This document shows, one piece after another, positions 16,792 to 24,672 of a stretch of DNA of 27,589 nucleotides (its first letter is position 1; each line of letters begins with the position of its first letter). Origin of the DNA: Chthonomonadaceae bacterium. Lineage in GTDB: Bacteria; Armatimonadota; Chthonomonadetes; Chthonomonadales; Chthonomonadaceae. Made by a program: the position numbers and the translations under genes. The DNA is taken from positions 1-27,589 of the forward strand of contig JACMPS010000157.1 of assembly GCA_014377395.1 (NCBI GenBank), in the 5' to 3' direction. The notes under the pieces were generated by a model. It saw only the letters and a list, made by a program, of their open reading frames with translations, was not told the origin of the DNA and searched no databases.

Positions 16792-18519
16792 ATGCCCACG
16801 TTAAGAGAAGATGAAGACCCTATAAAACCCGACCTTTCGGTCTTTGTGACAATAACACTTGTGTTCATTTTTTGTGTTGCGCTTCGGGTAGTTTGTCTTT
16901 GTTCAGACCCCTACCCCTCCCTTAGTTGGAGTTCGGCACTGCTCACCGACGAGGGCTTCTACCTGCATCATGCTCGAAACGCGATCCTTTTCTCTCAAAA
17001 TTTACAGGATCAGTTTGACAACTCTTTGATCATGCCGCTGTTAGATTTGGCACAGCGAGGCGTTTTTTCCTGGTTTGGCGTCGGATTCGTGCAGACACGG
17101 CTCATTTCCGTCTTCTGTTCGCTCTTTTCGATCCTTTTTTTGTATGGAAGTCTCAAGAATTTTGCCGGGAGAGAATGCGCGGTAGCGGCGGCGGCACTTT
17201 ACGGCTTGGATCACGTCACTCTGCTCTACAGCCGCATGGGACTTATGGACACTCCCGCGCTCTTGCCGATCCTGGCGGGATTTTACTCATTTTCGTGCGC
17301 GTGTCACTCTTTTCGCAACGAGCGATACGGAGAGGGCAACCTTGCGCTTTTTCTGTGTGGCTTGTGCCTGATTGCAGGATACGCCACTCGTGGGCTTTCC
17401 GTACTCGTCTTTCCCGCCCCCTTGATTGCTCTCACTTTTTTCCCCTTTGCGGAAAAGAAACAACGAAAAAAAAGTTTCGTCCTGCTTCTTGGTGGGCTTT
17501 TGCTGGGGTTCGCTCTTTATTTCATGTTCTGGATGGTGCCGCACCGTATTGAACTGGCGAACGTCAACCGCTTCTACCTCACGCACCAATTGCTACCGGG
17601 TTCACCTTCTCAACTTCTGAAAAATATCGGCAACGCTTTTTTCGGTGTGGAGCGGGGAATGTTCCCATTTTTGTTGCGTCACACTCCCGTCTTGACTATC
17701 GGGACTTTGCTCTCTCTCTTCACTTTCTTTCGGGAACGACGTGAGAAACCTATTTCTCCCGAACGAATCTTTCTGGTAAGTTGGGTTTTGGTAGGCTGGT
17801 TTTTGTGTAGTGTGATTTCGTACGCGCCCTCCCGCTACTACGTGTTGTTCTTGCCCGGAATGGCGGCACTTTGCGCCCTGACCTTCAGAGAGAAAGTTGA
17901 GAGCAAAGAGGTTACGCCATTCTCACCTTTCGGGATCAAAGTGCTGAAAGCGTTTTGCGTTTATCATCTCTCTCTGATCTGCCTCTCTGCCGTTCCCTTT
18001 TCTTTCGGGGTGGCGGGAGTACTTGCGATCCTCATTTCCCTTTTACCGCTCAATCGTCTCAGTGCTTTTCTCTCTTCTTTTGTCGCAAGCAACGCGAAAC
18101 GAAGAAAGATGTTTTACACGCTCTGGACAATCGTTAACACGGGTTGGCTTTTGCACTGGAGTTTCACGCTCTCCTACACTCAGCGCGATTCCGCACAATG
18201 GCTTACCACGCATCTCCCCGCAAACTCGGTGCTTTATGGTGATGTCGCCTCCGGTCTCGCCCCCGATCTTCCCTTTCGCGTCGTCCCCGTGATCCCCGGT
18301 CTCAGCAACGAAGCACTTCCGATTATCTCCCCTGGAAGCCCGCGATTTCTGCTGATTCTGGACAATCCTTACCTACCAAAGTTCTGGAAAGAGCGTTACC
18401 CAGCCCTCATTCAACCCCTGCAAAAAGTACAAACTTTCCCTAAAATAGTGAAGTTTCCCACGATTCTTTTTCGATTCCCGGACACTCCTGAGACTAGAAT
18501 TCCGTATAGTATTATGTAG
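16792..18519 (+). CDS. PMT/ArnT-like integral membrane glycosyltransferase (GT39 type, GT-C fold)
   Basis: The 575-residue protein begins with a short cytoplasmic tail, then about ten to twelve membrane segments. The first extracytoplasmic loop contains LLTDEGFYLHHARNA with the acidic pair Asp53-Glu54, where dolichyl/undecaprenyl-phosphate-sugar-dependent transferases have the catalytic acidic residue. The segment ALYGLDHVTLLYSRMGLMDTP is also typical of the family. The C-terminal 80 residues are soluble. Such enzymes move sugar from a polyprenyl-phosphate donor to lipid A, protein or glycan outside the inner membrane. The start ATG 16792 has GAAGG 9 nt upstream. It is divergent from the small gene ending the ruvB cluster, with a 110-nt shared upstream region. 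The acceptor is unknown. Confidence 0.85.
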   Translation: MPTLREDEDPIKPDLSVFVTITLVFIFCVALRVVCLCSDPYPSLSWSSALLTDEGFYLHHARNAILFSQNLQDQFDNSLIMPLLDLAQRGVFSWFGVGFVQTRLISVFCSLFSILFLYGSLKNFAGRECAVAAAALYGLDHVTLLYSRMGLMDTPALLPILAGFYSFSCACHSFRNERYGEGNLALFLCGLCLIAGYATRGLSVLVFPAPLIALTFFPFAEKKQRKKSFVLLLGGLLLGFALYFMFWMVPHRIELANVNRFYLTHQLLPGSPSQLLKNIGNAFFGVERGMFPFLLRHTPVLTIGTLLSLFTFFRERREKPISPERIFLVSWVLVGWFLCSVISYAPSRYYVLFLPGMAALCALTFREKVESKEVTPFSPFGIKVLKAFCVYHLSLICLSAVPFSFGVAGVLAILISLLPLNRLSAFLSSFVASNAKRRKMFYTLWTIVNTGWLLHWSFTLSYTQRDSAQWLTTHLPANSVLYGDVASGLAPDLPFRVVPVIPGLSNEALPIISPGSPRFLLILDNPYLPKFWKERYPALIQPLQKVQTFPKIVKFPTILFRFPDTPETRIPYSIM

Positions 18520-18560
18520 CCAATTCAAGAACCGATAATCAATTTCAGTAGACATAATTC

Positions 18561-18589
18561 TTGATTTATCCACCAAATGATAGTATACT
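18561..18589 (+). promoter_or_regulatory. near-consensus sigma-70 promoter
   Basis: TTGATT (18561-18566) and TATACT (18584-18589) are separated by exactly 17 nt. Transcription would start near 18596, giving a leader of about 38 nt for the ATG at 18634. This is the clearest housekeeping-type promoter in the window. Confidence 0.75.
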
Positions 18590-18633
18590 AATTTCTGGTA
18601 TTCATGGATTGGTCATTGACAAGGAATAGTGAC

Positions 18634-19137
18634 ATGAAACAGACTTCTAAAAAAGAATTAGCACTTTCGATGAAAGCCGCAGGGCGAACCGTCGAAGAGA
18701 TTGCTTCCGCCCTGCAGTGTTCTCCCACCTACGTCGCGAACTGCCTTACTGATGCGGGCAAGATCACCGAATACACCGACCTTTACACCTCCAGCGTAGT
18801 CCAGAATGAGTACGCCCGAATGTTCAGTGGCGTGTTAAGGTTCCGCAATGTGGAAGTCGCGAGGGACTCGGTGGCGAAGATTGATGCGCTTTTTCATCAG
18901 TTTGCACAGGCGCGGGATCGCCGGGGACAGCATCAGGCGCAACTCATGGCTTTGATCGGTAAGAACCGTGCCGAGGGCATCGGTAAACTCGATGAGGCGA
19001 AGGTGTTCCTGAACTGGCTTGTGTCTCACCTTGACACAGCGACGGCTCCCGCTTGCGATGAGGAAAAGATGGCGGAGGCAATCGAAAGAGAGTACGCGCA
19101 GGTTGCCCCCTACGAAATGGCACTTGCCTTTGTGTAA
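18634..19137 (+). CDS. small HTH-domain protein of unknown function
   Basis: The 167-residue protein has an N-terminal helix-turn-helix (about residues 12-40, KAAGRTVEEIASALQCSPTY) of the resolvase/homeodomain-like kind, then a helical region with a basic patch (FRNVEVARDSVAKID to ARDRRGQHQAQ) and an acidic C-terminal part. I do not recognise a specific family. The start at 18634 is supported by AAGGA 8 nt upstream and by the promoter at 18561-18589; an ATG at 18604 lies almost at the predicted transcription start and has no ribosome-binding site. A strong intrinsic terminator follows 38 nt after the stop, so the gene is a single transcription unit. It is probably a DNA-binding regulator. Confidence 0.75.
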   Translation: MKQTSKKELALSMKAAGRTVEEIASALQCSPTYVANCLTDAGKITEYTDLYTSSVVQNEYARMFSGVLRFRNVEVARDSVAKIDALFHQFAQARDRRGQHQAQLMALIGKNRAEGIGKLDEAKVFLNWLVSHLDTATAPACDEEKMAEAIEREYAQVAPYEMALAFV

Positions 19138-19175
19138 ACATAGATAAGTGGTGGGGCAAAATAGAGCAAAGATAG

Positions 19176-19212
19176 AACGGAGGCAAAGAGTTTGCTTCCG
19201 TTTTTTGTTTTT
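19176..19212 (+). terminator. strong intrinsic terminator
   Basis: AACGGAGGCAAA (19176-19187) pairs with TTTGCTTCCGTT (19191-19202) through 12 bp with one G-T wobble and a 3-nt loop, followed by TTTTTTGTTTTT. It ends the HTH gene transcript. Confidence 0.92.
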
Positions 19213-19273
19213 GTGGCGCAGAACGCAGGTTTTTCAGGTATCCTGAGTTAATCTAAAGCCGTCTGCCCCCCCC

Positions 19274-19313
19274 GACGCAAAAAATAACTAAACTTTTTTC
19301 TGAAATTTGCGTC
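19274..19313. repeat. 8-bp inverted repeat upstream of the sigma-like/TPR gene
   Basis: GACGCAAA (19274-19281) and TTTGCGTC (19306-19313) are perfect reverse complements 24 nt apart, immediately after a run of eight C. They lie about 90-130 nt upstream of the TTG start at 19404. They could be an operator or a leader hairpin. No convincing -35/-10 pair was found near it. Confidence 0.5.
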
Positions 19314-19403
19314 ACGATTAACAGGTCGTTTCGTCCTCCTAGTTATTCCGACGAAAACGGCGAAACTCGTTCCAGAACCTGAGCGACATTCAGGAGGCAG
19401 ACC

Positions 19404-20981
19404 TTGGCTCGAACAGACATTGCAAACAACACCGTGAATCGGCAGATGCGACCCGAAACCCGCATTTCGCCCTCACCCGAAATTTTTCAGGAAATGATCG
19501 ATCCGGTGAGTGCAGCCGGAATTATCCGTGCGCGTTTTGCCGCACGAGCGATCACTTCCCTGTCCAATTCACGCACCCTTGACGATGGGCGCGTGATCCC
19601 GCCGCGTCACAGCGCAAACGACTGCTACGTTGCCCTCGAAGAATCGTGTCTTAAAATGGCGCGTGTCGCGGTACGAAAATACAACTCGGAACGCTCTCTG
19701 CAAGCCGTCGGGTTTTCAGAAGCCCTGCCCACTATTTTCCCGGAGCCTGTCGCTTATTTGATTAGAGCGATCCGTTCCGTAATCAGCGACACCGAGCGTG
19801 AGATCCGCCGCGAAATGCCGACCGTCTCCTTCGATGCTCCCTTAAAGGGCAAAGGCGATGGCTCTTTTCTGCTCAGTGACACCCTTGTGGACGATCACGA
19901 AGAGACTCACCCGGAGACGGCACTTCTCGAAACAACCGACCGAGTTTCGTTCCGTAATGCACTTACTCAAGCACTCAAGATGATTCCAGCGAATTATCTG
20001 ACGGCATTGGAGCGAGACATGGCACGGGAGCGAGAGCGCGAAGACGGCGCGAAAGTTTCCGCGTCTTCCGACAAAGACCGTCAGACGACCTGCCGCGCTC
20101 GTGCCGCGCTTTCTGAAATCTTAAAACGTGAATGTGGACTCGACAATCCATTTGTGAGATTGATCGCACAGGGGAGAACAGGGCGCGTGCGTCGCAAAAC
20201 CACGCAAAACACTGACTGGAACGACGAGCGGCAGGACGCGCTCTTCCGCAAACTCCTTCAGACCCCCTGGAGTGAGCGACCCTCCGACACGGCTACCGAA
20301 GCCGGAGACGCGGAAGAGGCAATCGTCAACGAAGTCGGTTCCCGTAAGGCGGTAGCGTCCCCCACACCGGAGATGCGGCAAGCACTTCGCGTGATGGACA
20401 CCTACACCCTCGGCGACAACCCGACGGCGGGGGTGGAAGAGGCACAAGCCCTTTATGCTCAGGCTCGCAAAGCCCGTTATGAGCAAAACGACCTGACGAA
20501 AGCCATACAACTCTACAGAGAAGCGGCTCTCACCGACCCGAAATTCTTTGCGGCGAAAAATGAAGTCGGTGTTCTGCTTTCCCAGACCGGAAACCTGCGC
20601 GATGCACTCGACGTTTATCTTGAAATTATCGAAAATCCCTCTGCCGGAAACGCCCGGTTTATCGCCGCAACCAATGCCGCCGATATTCATCTGACCTGGT
20701 ACGATATGGGACGCAACCGGGAGCGCAATATCGAACGCGCCCTGCACTTCGCGCAAATGGCAATGCAGATGCCCACCCCCATGCGCGCTTGTAATTTGCT
20801 GATCGCTTTTGTCAAAGACCGCTACTTTGTTGAGGCAAAGCAACTAATGGAAACCGTTTTGCAGAATAATCTCCCGGCGTGTCCCGGAGAGAAATTCCTG
20901 CAAACCCTGTTTCAGATTCGTGACGCCGATCTCGTTGGCTGGTGGAACTGGCTTGACGAAGAAATCGGAAAGGACGCTTAA
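19404..20981 (+). CDS. divergent sigma-70-like domain fused to C-terminal TPRs
   Basis: The 525-residue protein starts at TTG 19404, fixed by AGGAGG 7 nt upstream. Residues about 71-138 resemble sigma region 2, ending with IRAIRSVISDTEREIRREM. Residues 142-147 read SFDAPL, matching the 'SLDAP' that opens the region 3-4 linker in group 1-3 sigma factors, and are followed by an acidic stretch. Residues about 180-242 (ALTQALKMIPANYLTALERD and DRQTTCRARAALSEILKRE) look like region 4. Residues about 345-490 are tetratricopeptide repeats (for example AIQLYREAALTDPKFFAAKN). The core-binding and HTH residues are too diverged to say whether it still acts as a sigma factor. It may be a ligand- or protein-controlled transcription regulator. 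A secreted-peptide ORF starts 2 nt after its stop. Confidence 0.75.
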   Translation: MARTDIANNTVNRQMRPETRISPSPEIFQEMIDPVSAAGIIRARFAARAITSLSNSRTLDDGRVIPPRHSANDCYVALEESCLKMARVAVRKYNSERSLQAVGFSEALPTIFPEPVAYLIRAIRSVISDTEREIRREMPTVSFDAPLKGKGDGSFLLSDTLVDDHEETHPETALLETTDRVSFRNALTQALKMIPANYLTALERDMAREREREDGAKVSASSDKDRQTTCRARAALSEILKRECGLDNPFVRLIAQGRTGRVRRKTTQNTDWNDERQDALFRKLLQTPWSERPSDTATEAGDAEEAIVNEVGSRKAVASPTPEMRQALRVMDTYTLGDNPTAGVEEAQALYAQARKARYEQNDLTKAIQLYREAALTDPKFFAAKNEVGVLLSQTGNLRDALDVYLEIIENPSAGNARFIAATNAADIHLTWYDMGRNRERNIERALHFAQMAMQMPTPMRACNLLIAFVKDRYFVEAKQLMETVLQNNLPACPGEKFLQTLFQIRDADLVGWWNWLDEEIGKDA

Positions 20982-20983
20982 CC

Positions 20984-21145
20984 ATGAAAACCAACCTAAC
21001 CCCCCTTAAATATGTGGCTTTGACATTTTCTGTACTGACCGTTTCTGCAATGATGCTTTGCGCCTCACTTGCAAAACCTTCCGTCCCTGTACAAAGCGCA
21101 GACGGACAGGAAACGCACGGACTTGTGACCGTCATTAAGGCGTAG
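20984..21145 (+). CDS. 53-residue secreted peptide precursor, hypothetical
   Basis: ATG 20984 lies 2 nt after the stop of the sigma-like/TPR gene and has AAAGGA 9 nt upstream. The product starts MKTNLTPLKY, then a hydrophobic stretch (residues 10-28, VALTFSVLTVSAMMLCASLA), so it is either a cleavable signal peptide or a membrane anchor. A plausible signal-peptidase site after Ala30 (SLA) would release a 23-residue peptide that begins KPSVPVQSADG. No lipobox is present, since the residue before Cys26 is Leu. The gene is followed by a perfect terminator. The position behind a TPR regulator is reminiscent of peptide-pheromone genes in RRNPP systems, but homology is not shown. Confidence 0.65.
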   Translation: MKTNLTPLKYVALTFSVLTVSAMMLCASLAKPSVPVQSADGQETHGLVTVIKA

Positions 21146-21167
21146 TCACTTTCCACAAATAGAATCT

Positions 21168-21208
21168 AAAATCGGGAGAGACGCAACAAATGAGTCTCTC
21201 CCGATTTT
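21168..21208. terminator. perfect 15-bp bidirectional hairpin terminator
   Basis: AAAATCGGGAGAGAC (21168-21182) and GTCTCTCCCGATTTT (21194-21208) are perfect reverse complements with an 11-nt loop. The A and T tracts at the stem base make it usable in both directions. It lies between the secreted-peptide gene (plus) and the pseudogene fragment (minus). Confidence 0.88.
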
Positions 21209-21240
21209 GCGTTACCCGTCTTCTCCGTCATTCACAAGTT

Positions 21241-21593
21241 TTACGGTTCTGAGACGAACACCAGATCGTCCGCCCAGAAGTCGCCCCCAAGCCCAATGTT
21301 GGATACTTCGATAAGGATATGATCCGCATTGGAGGGGAGATCGAAGGTCTGCATTAGCGTCTTCCAATCGGCGTCCTTCAGCAAGGAAAGTGCCGGGGCG
21401 TAGGCGATTAATTTGTTCTCTCTGTCCCTGATGCGGAGAATGACCGACACGGTATGATTGTCCCGACCAACCTTTAGCCCCTTCACTTTCAGACGAGCGA
21501 AACATTGCCGTAGCGCGTCCATTCCCATCTCTGCGGCTGACCGACCGGATCGAGATGCTCGAAGTCACCGACAGGAAAAACATTTCCCTTCAT
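21241..21593 (-). pseudogene. frameshifted remnant of a carbohydrate-binding-like C-terminal domain
   Basis: Two consecutive minus-strand frames carry protein-like sequence. From ATG 21593 the first reads to a stop at 21489, with GDFEHLDPVGQPQRWEW, the 'GDFE...W' opening typical of beta-sandwich carbohydrate-binding modules. The second frame (about 21510 to 21241) reads LKVKGLKVG and then DADWKTLMQTFDLPSNADHI and GGDFWADDLVF, the usual 'dW..~~~~f.vP..A' and 'f.DDv' ending of the same fold. A frameshift near 21490-21510, and perhaps a small internal deletion, separates them. The catalytic part of the original enzyme is absent. An intact small protein from ATG 21528 is possible but less likely. 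Confidence 0.6.
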
Positions 21594-21621
21594 TGCCACA
21601 GAGAGCGACAAAAGTGGATAG

Positions 21622-22038
21622 GCTCTTGCTTCCGACCTCTCCAATCGCGTTCTCGCGGAGCGTGTCAGTCTCAGTGCAAACCACTTTCTTCAGAAATTTA
21701 AGCGGATTATAGGACAACCCCCCGCCGAATACATGCAGGAACAACGCCTTGCAGTCGCAACGCAACGGCTTCTTTTCACTGAGGAAAGCATCGAACAAAT
21801 TGCGGTGGAAACCGGATTCAACAACCGATTCTATCTTTCACGAGTGTTTACACGGAAAATAGGAATTCCCCCGGCGGACTACCGAAAATCAGTTTGTGCC
21901 TCACAGGTCGAAGCGATCCCCCTGAAAATATTGTTCCTTAATTTCTCTCCCCTCAACGCAATTTGCCCCCGACTTAATGAGAAGTCGGAGGCAAGCGTCG
22001 CAAACTCATTCTATTTTTTGATCAGGCTTCCGCGATAA
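21622..22038 (+). pseudogene. AraC-family DNA-binding domain, N-terminally truncated
   Basis: From just after a TAG at 21619-21621 the frame encodes a complete AraC-type double helix-turn-helix: LAERVSLSANHFLQKFKRI and GQPPAEYMQEQRLAVATQ, then SIEQIAVETGFNNRFYLSRV, ending GIPPADYRKS. There is no ATG, GTG or TTG before the first HTH; the first ATG (21733) would remove half the domain. The sensor domain is missing and an in-frame stop closes the upstream side, so this is a broken regulator. Transcription-regulator and carbohydrate-binding remnants lie head to head, suggesting a deleted carbohydrate-use locus. The 3' end overlaps the convergent transaldolase gene by 17 nt. Confidence 0.75.
21965..21992 (-). 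terminator. hairpin downstream of transaldolase gene
   Basis: Arms 21965-21975 (GCCCCCGACTT) and 21982-21992 (AAGTCGGAGGC) pair over 11 positions with one mismatch and a 6-nt loop, about 30 nt past the transaldolase stop. The minus-strand continuation AAATTGCGTT is a poor U-tract, so termination strength is uncertain. Confidence 0.5.
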
Positions 22039-23281
22039 TCTTGCGGATTCGATCATCAAAAGCGTTTTGATCCACGATAAAGGACTGGAGTGCCGACTCG
22101 GTCATCAGGTCATCAAGGGAAGCACGCCCCGCCCACCGCGCCGTCTCCGGGATTTTGCCCTTTGTGCGGATTTCGTTTTGTTCTTCCATCGTAAAACCGC
22201 TAAAGAGTTTCGTGCCGTAGTCTCGGTCTGCGGCGCGAAGATCATCTCCCGTCAGTTTCGTGCCACCTTTCGAGGCGAGTTCCGCCGCGAACTTCTGGAA
22301 ATTATCGTCCACCGTCCAGAGTTGCTCAACGCTGGAATGATCGGCTCCCTCGGAAAACTCGACGGCGTAGGTTTCGTCTATCCTCGAAGTAATTGCGTCG
22401 GGCGTCAGCCCCTTTGCATAAAACTCAGTCACGGCTTTCGGAGGAATGGTGAACACGTCCACCCCGGCAAGCGAAATCATCTGATCGGCACTTCGCATTG
22501 AGGCGGCAATCTGGTGCGTGGGGATTGTCGAATCACTTTCACGCAACATTTTGACCGCTTGCTGTGAAGCAAGGGTGACACGCTCTCCGACGTTTTTTCC
22601 GTCGCCGAGTTTGTTGTCGGAGACAACCGCGTTCAAGCGACCCAGGAATATGTTACAGTAATTCGGCTTGGAGAGAAGAGCGGCAAGATAGTTCTGTCTT
22701 GCCGAAAAGCCGAGGGTGTAGTTGATCGGAATTCCCTCTTCGCGGGCATGAGCTACAGCGCAATACCCTTCCGGTGTCAACGGAATCTTCACAATAAAGC
22801 GGTCAGGGTTTACGGCATAATAGCGTTGAGCATACCGCAGAGTTTTCTCGATGTCTTTGCAAACCGCCGGGTGCAGTTCGACGGAAACCAGGGCGTCGAA
22901 CGCGCTTACCAATCGAAGCGCAATCTGACAATTCACCACGAAAACTACGTCGAGAATCATGTCGTCAACGGACATATTCGGGTCGGTAGACTTCAGGCGA
23001 GCGACTGCCTCTTTAATTTCGTCGTCCATAATGCCCGTTTGCACCACTTGATTAGCCAGCGTGTTGTTGGTGGTGAGAGCCGTCATTTCTGGCTTCCAGA
23101 GTTTGGTGGCTTCTTCGAGGTTTCCGGTGTCCAGCCACAGTTGAGTTCCGATAGAGCGATATTTCGCTAGCACGGGATCGCTCTCCGGGACAGTGACACG
23201 TGCCGGAGCATCTTTCAGATCACCTGCGAGTTCAGCAAGCAGTTTCTCGCGTTCGTCCAAATCATTTACGGTATAGGGCAT
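22022..23281 (-). CDS. transaldolase family protein
   Basis: Transaldolase transfers a dihydroxyacetone unit between sugar phosphates in the non-oxidative pentose phosphate pathway through a lysine Schiff base. The protein is 419 residues from ATG 23281 (GAGGAG upstream), longer than the usual 220-390. Visible family motifs are LWLDTGNLEEATKLW (48-62, conserved Asp51), ALTTNNTLANQV (68-79), RFIVKIPLTPEG (161-172, Schiff-base Lys165) and PINYTLGFSARQ (185-196). The last 100 residues (after the EFYAKGLTP segment) form an extension ending in a small helical domain. The enzyme is cytoplasmic. It stands alone, with 169 nt to the next upstream gene. Substrate specificity (classical transaldolase or a relative) cannot be decided here. 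Confidence 0.9.
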   Translation of the reverse strand: MPYTVNDLDEREKLLAELAGDLKDAPARVTVPESDPVLAKYRSIGTQLWLDTGNLEEATKLWKPEMTALTTNNTLANQVVQTGIMDDEIKEAVARLKSTDPNMSVDDMILDVVFVVNCQIALRLVSAFDALVSVELHPAVCKDIEKTLRYAQRYYAVNPDRFIVKIPLTPEGYCAVAHAREEGIPINYTLGFSARQNYLAALLSKPNYCNIFLGRLNAVVSDNKLGDGKNVGERVTLASQQAVKMLRESDSTIPTHQIAASMRSADQMISLAGVDVFTIPPKAVTEFYAKGLTPDAITSRIDETYAVEFSEGADHSSVEQLWTVDDNFQKFAAELASKGGTKLTGDDLRAADRDYGTKLFSGFTMEEQNEIRTKGKIPETARWAGRASLDDLMTESALQSFIVDQNAFDDRIRKIIAEA

Positions 23282-23450
23282 GGGTTTCTCCTCAAATCGT
23301 GTTGCAAAAAATCGGATCGCATGAGTTGCGGGGATAGGCAATCTACAAAAACAGTGTCTCGAAAAGGAAAACGAACAGACCGTCTCTTTTGATTATCGGT
23401 TTGCTTTTCGCTTTCTACTACGTGATTTTACAATGACTTTCCTGCACGAT

Positions 23451-24668
23451 TTACCGGGTGACGGATTTAGTAATCGGGACGATGCGTTCCAGACGCCCCC
23501 CCCGGTAAAGACGAAAAGGAACGCCACGCCACAAAATGCGGTTGGAGACAAACGAGGAGAGGTACAGCAAAAAACTCAGAGCATCGCTGAGCGGAAGCAA
23601 AAACAGGTAGCGCAAAATGTTCGGGTCGCCCGTGTAACGTGAGGCGATCCATGCGGAGGTGGTTAGGCGAAGCGCAAGCACCCCTGCGAAAACACCCCAC
23701 CCTACCGTTGAGAATTGAGAGGCAATCAAAAACAAAGCCGCCAGCGCAACGCCATGTGTCACCACAGCACCCGCGTAGCCACCAGGTCGGCAGGAGCGAG
23801 TCGTTATTGCCCAGCGTAATCGCCGTGCCCACATCGCCGCAAAGTTTTCTTTGCCGAGCAGATTATCCACCACGTAATCGGAGAGAACCACTTCGTAACC
23901 CGCTATCTTCGCGCCTTCCCCCAACCGGAAATCATCGGCGAGTTGATCGGAAATCGCCTCAAAGCCACCGATTTCTTCCAGAACAGATTTCGGAAGCGCA
24001 ATCGTCGAACCGAACGCAAACCCCACTCCCTCTAACATTCGGCTCACCATTGCACTCGGAATAAAGTCGGCACCGATCCCCAATGCTTCGAGTTTCGCCG
24101 ACAGACTGCGCGGATTATGCCCTCGATACGGACAGGTGACAAGACCAACAGGGCGGGTGGGTTTCACGGAATTGGAGAGAGGCAAAGTTGAAGAAGTCGG
24201 TTTGAAGGGGGCAACGATACGACGCAAATAATTCGGCTTCACACGCATATCGGAGTCGGAGAGCAAGTAGAAATCGTGTTTTGCGTGTGGCTCCATCGAG
24301 AGCAAATTGCAGACTTTGCGATTGTGTCCGCGTGTGGCGTCCCCTCCCGCAATGAGCGTAATGTCATGATGAGGAAACTCGGCTTTCAGGCGATGCACAA
24401 GAGGTATAGCGGCATCTTTCGGGTCGAGCGTTCCGAAAATAAGTTGGTAACGATCAAGGGGATAATCGAGATGACAAAAGGAGACGAAATTTTCCCACGC
24501 TTCGGCGTCCATTCCGGCGAGCGGCTTGAAAATAGTGACAGGGGGAAGAAATTCCGTGTTGGAGGGGAGAGTTGCCCGTTTCCACTTTGCGGCGGCGGTG
24601 ACTGCCGCAAGCGTGTAGAAAACGGAGGCGATCAGCATGGCACTGAGTGGGTAAAGCAACAGGTGCAT
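23451..24668 (-). CDS. HpnI / ceramide-glucosyltransferase-like GT2/GT21 glycosyltransferase
   Basis: The 405-residue protein (ATG 24668) has an N-terminal membrane segment (about 4-26), a GT-A catalytic domain and two to four C-terminal membrane segments. Catalytic motifs of the ceramide-glucosyltransferase type are present: VTIFKPLAG (44-52), LLSDSDMRV (135-143), LADDFRLG (243-250) and RRLRW (282-286, the (Q/R)xxRW motif). The closest described relatives are HpnI-type enzymes, which transfer N-acetylglucosamine to bacteriohopanetetrol, and ceramide glucosyltransferases; both use lipid acceptors at the inner membrane. The start is 4 nt beyond the stop of the upstream EamA-type gene, so the two are co-transcribed. 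No other hopanoid gene is in the window, so the acceptor is left open. Confidence 0.85.
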   Translation of the reverse strand: MHLLLYPLSAMLIASVFYTLAAVTAAAKWKRATLPSNTEFLPPVTIFKPLAGMDAEAWENFVSFCHLDYPLDRYQLIFGTLDPKDAAIPLVHRLKAEFPHHDITLIAGGDATRGHNRKVCNLLSMEPHAKHDFYLLSDSDMRVKPNYLRRIVAPFKPTSSTLPLSNSVKPTRPVGLVTCPYRGHNPRSLSAKLEALGIGADFIPSAMVSRMLEGVGFAFGSTIALPKSVLEEIGGFEAISDQLADDFRLGEGAKIAGYEVVLSDYVVDNLLGKENFAAMWARRLRWAITTRSCRPGGYAGAVVTHGVALAALFLIASQFSTVGWGVFAGVLALRLTTSAWIASRYTGDPNILRYLFLLPLSDALSFLLYLSSFVSNRILWRGVPFRLYRGGRLERIVPITKSVTR

Positions 24669-24672
24669 TCTT

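Noticed and set aside
20121..20843. Open reading frame of 240 codons on the minus strand
   Set aside because: Antisense to the TPR part of the sigma-like/TPR gene, which has a strong start site and recognisable repeats. The antisense product has no family features.
21212..21583. Open reading frame of 123 codons on the minus strand
   Set aside because: It overlaps the two frames that show carbohydrate-binding-like motifs and itself has low-complexity Arg/Ser/Gly-rich content; judged a third-frame shadow of the pseudogene.
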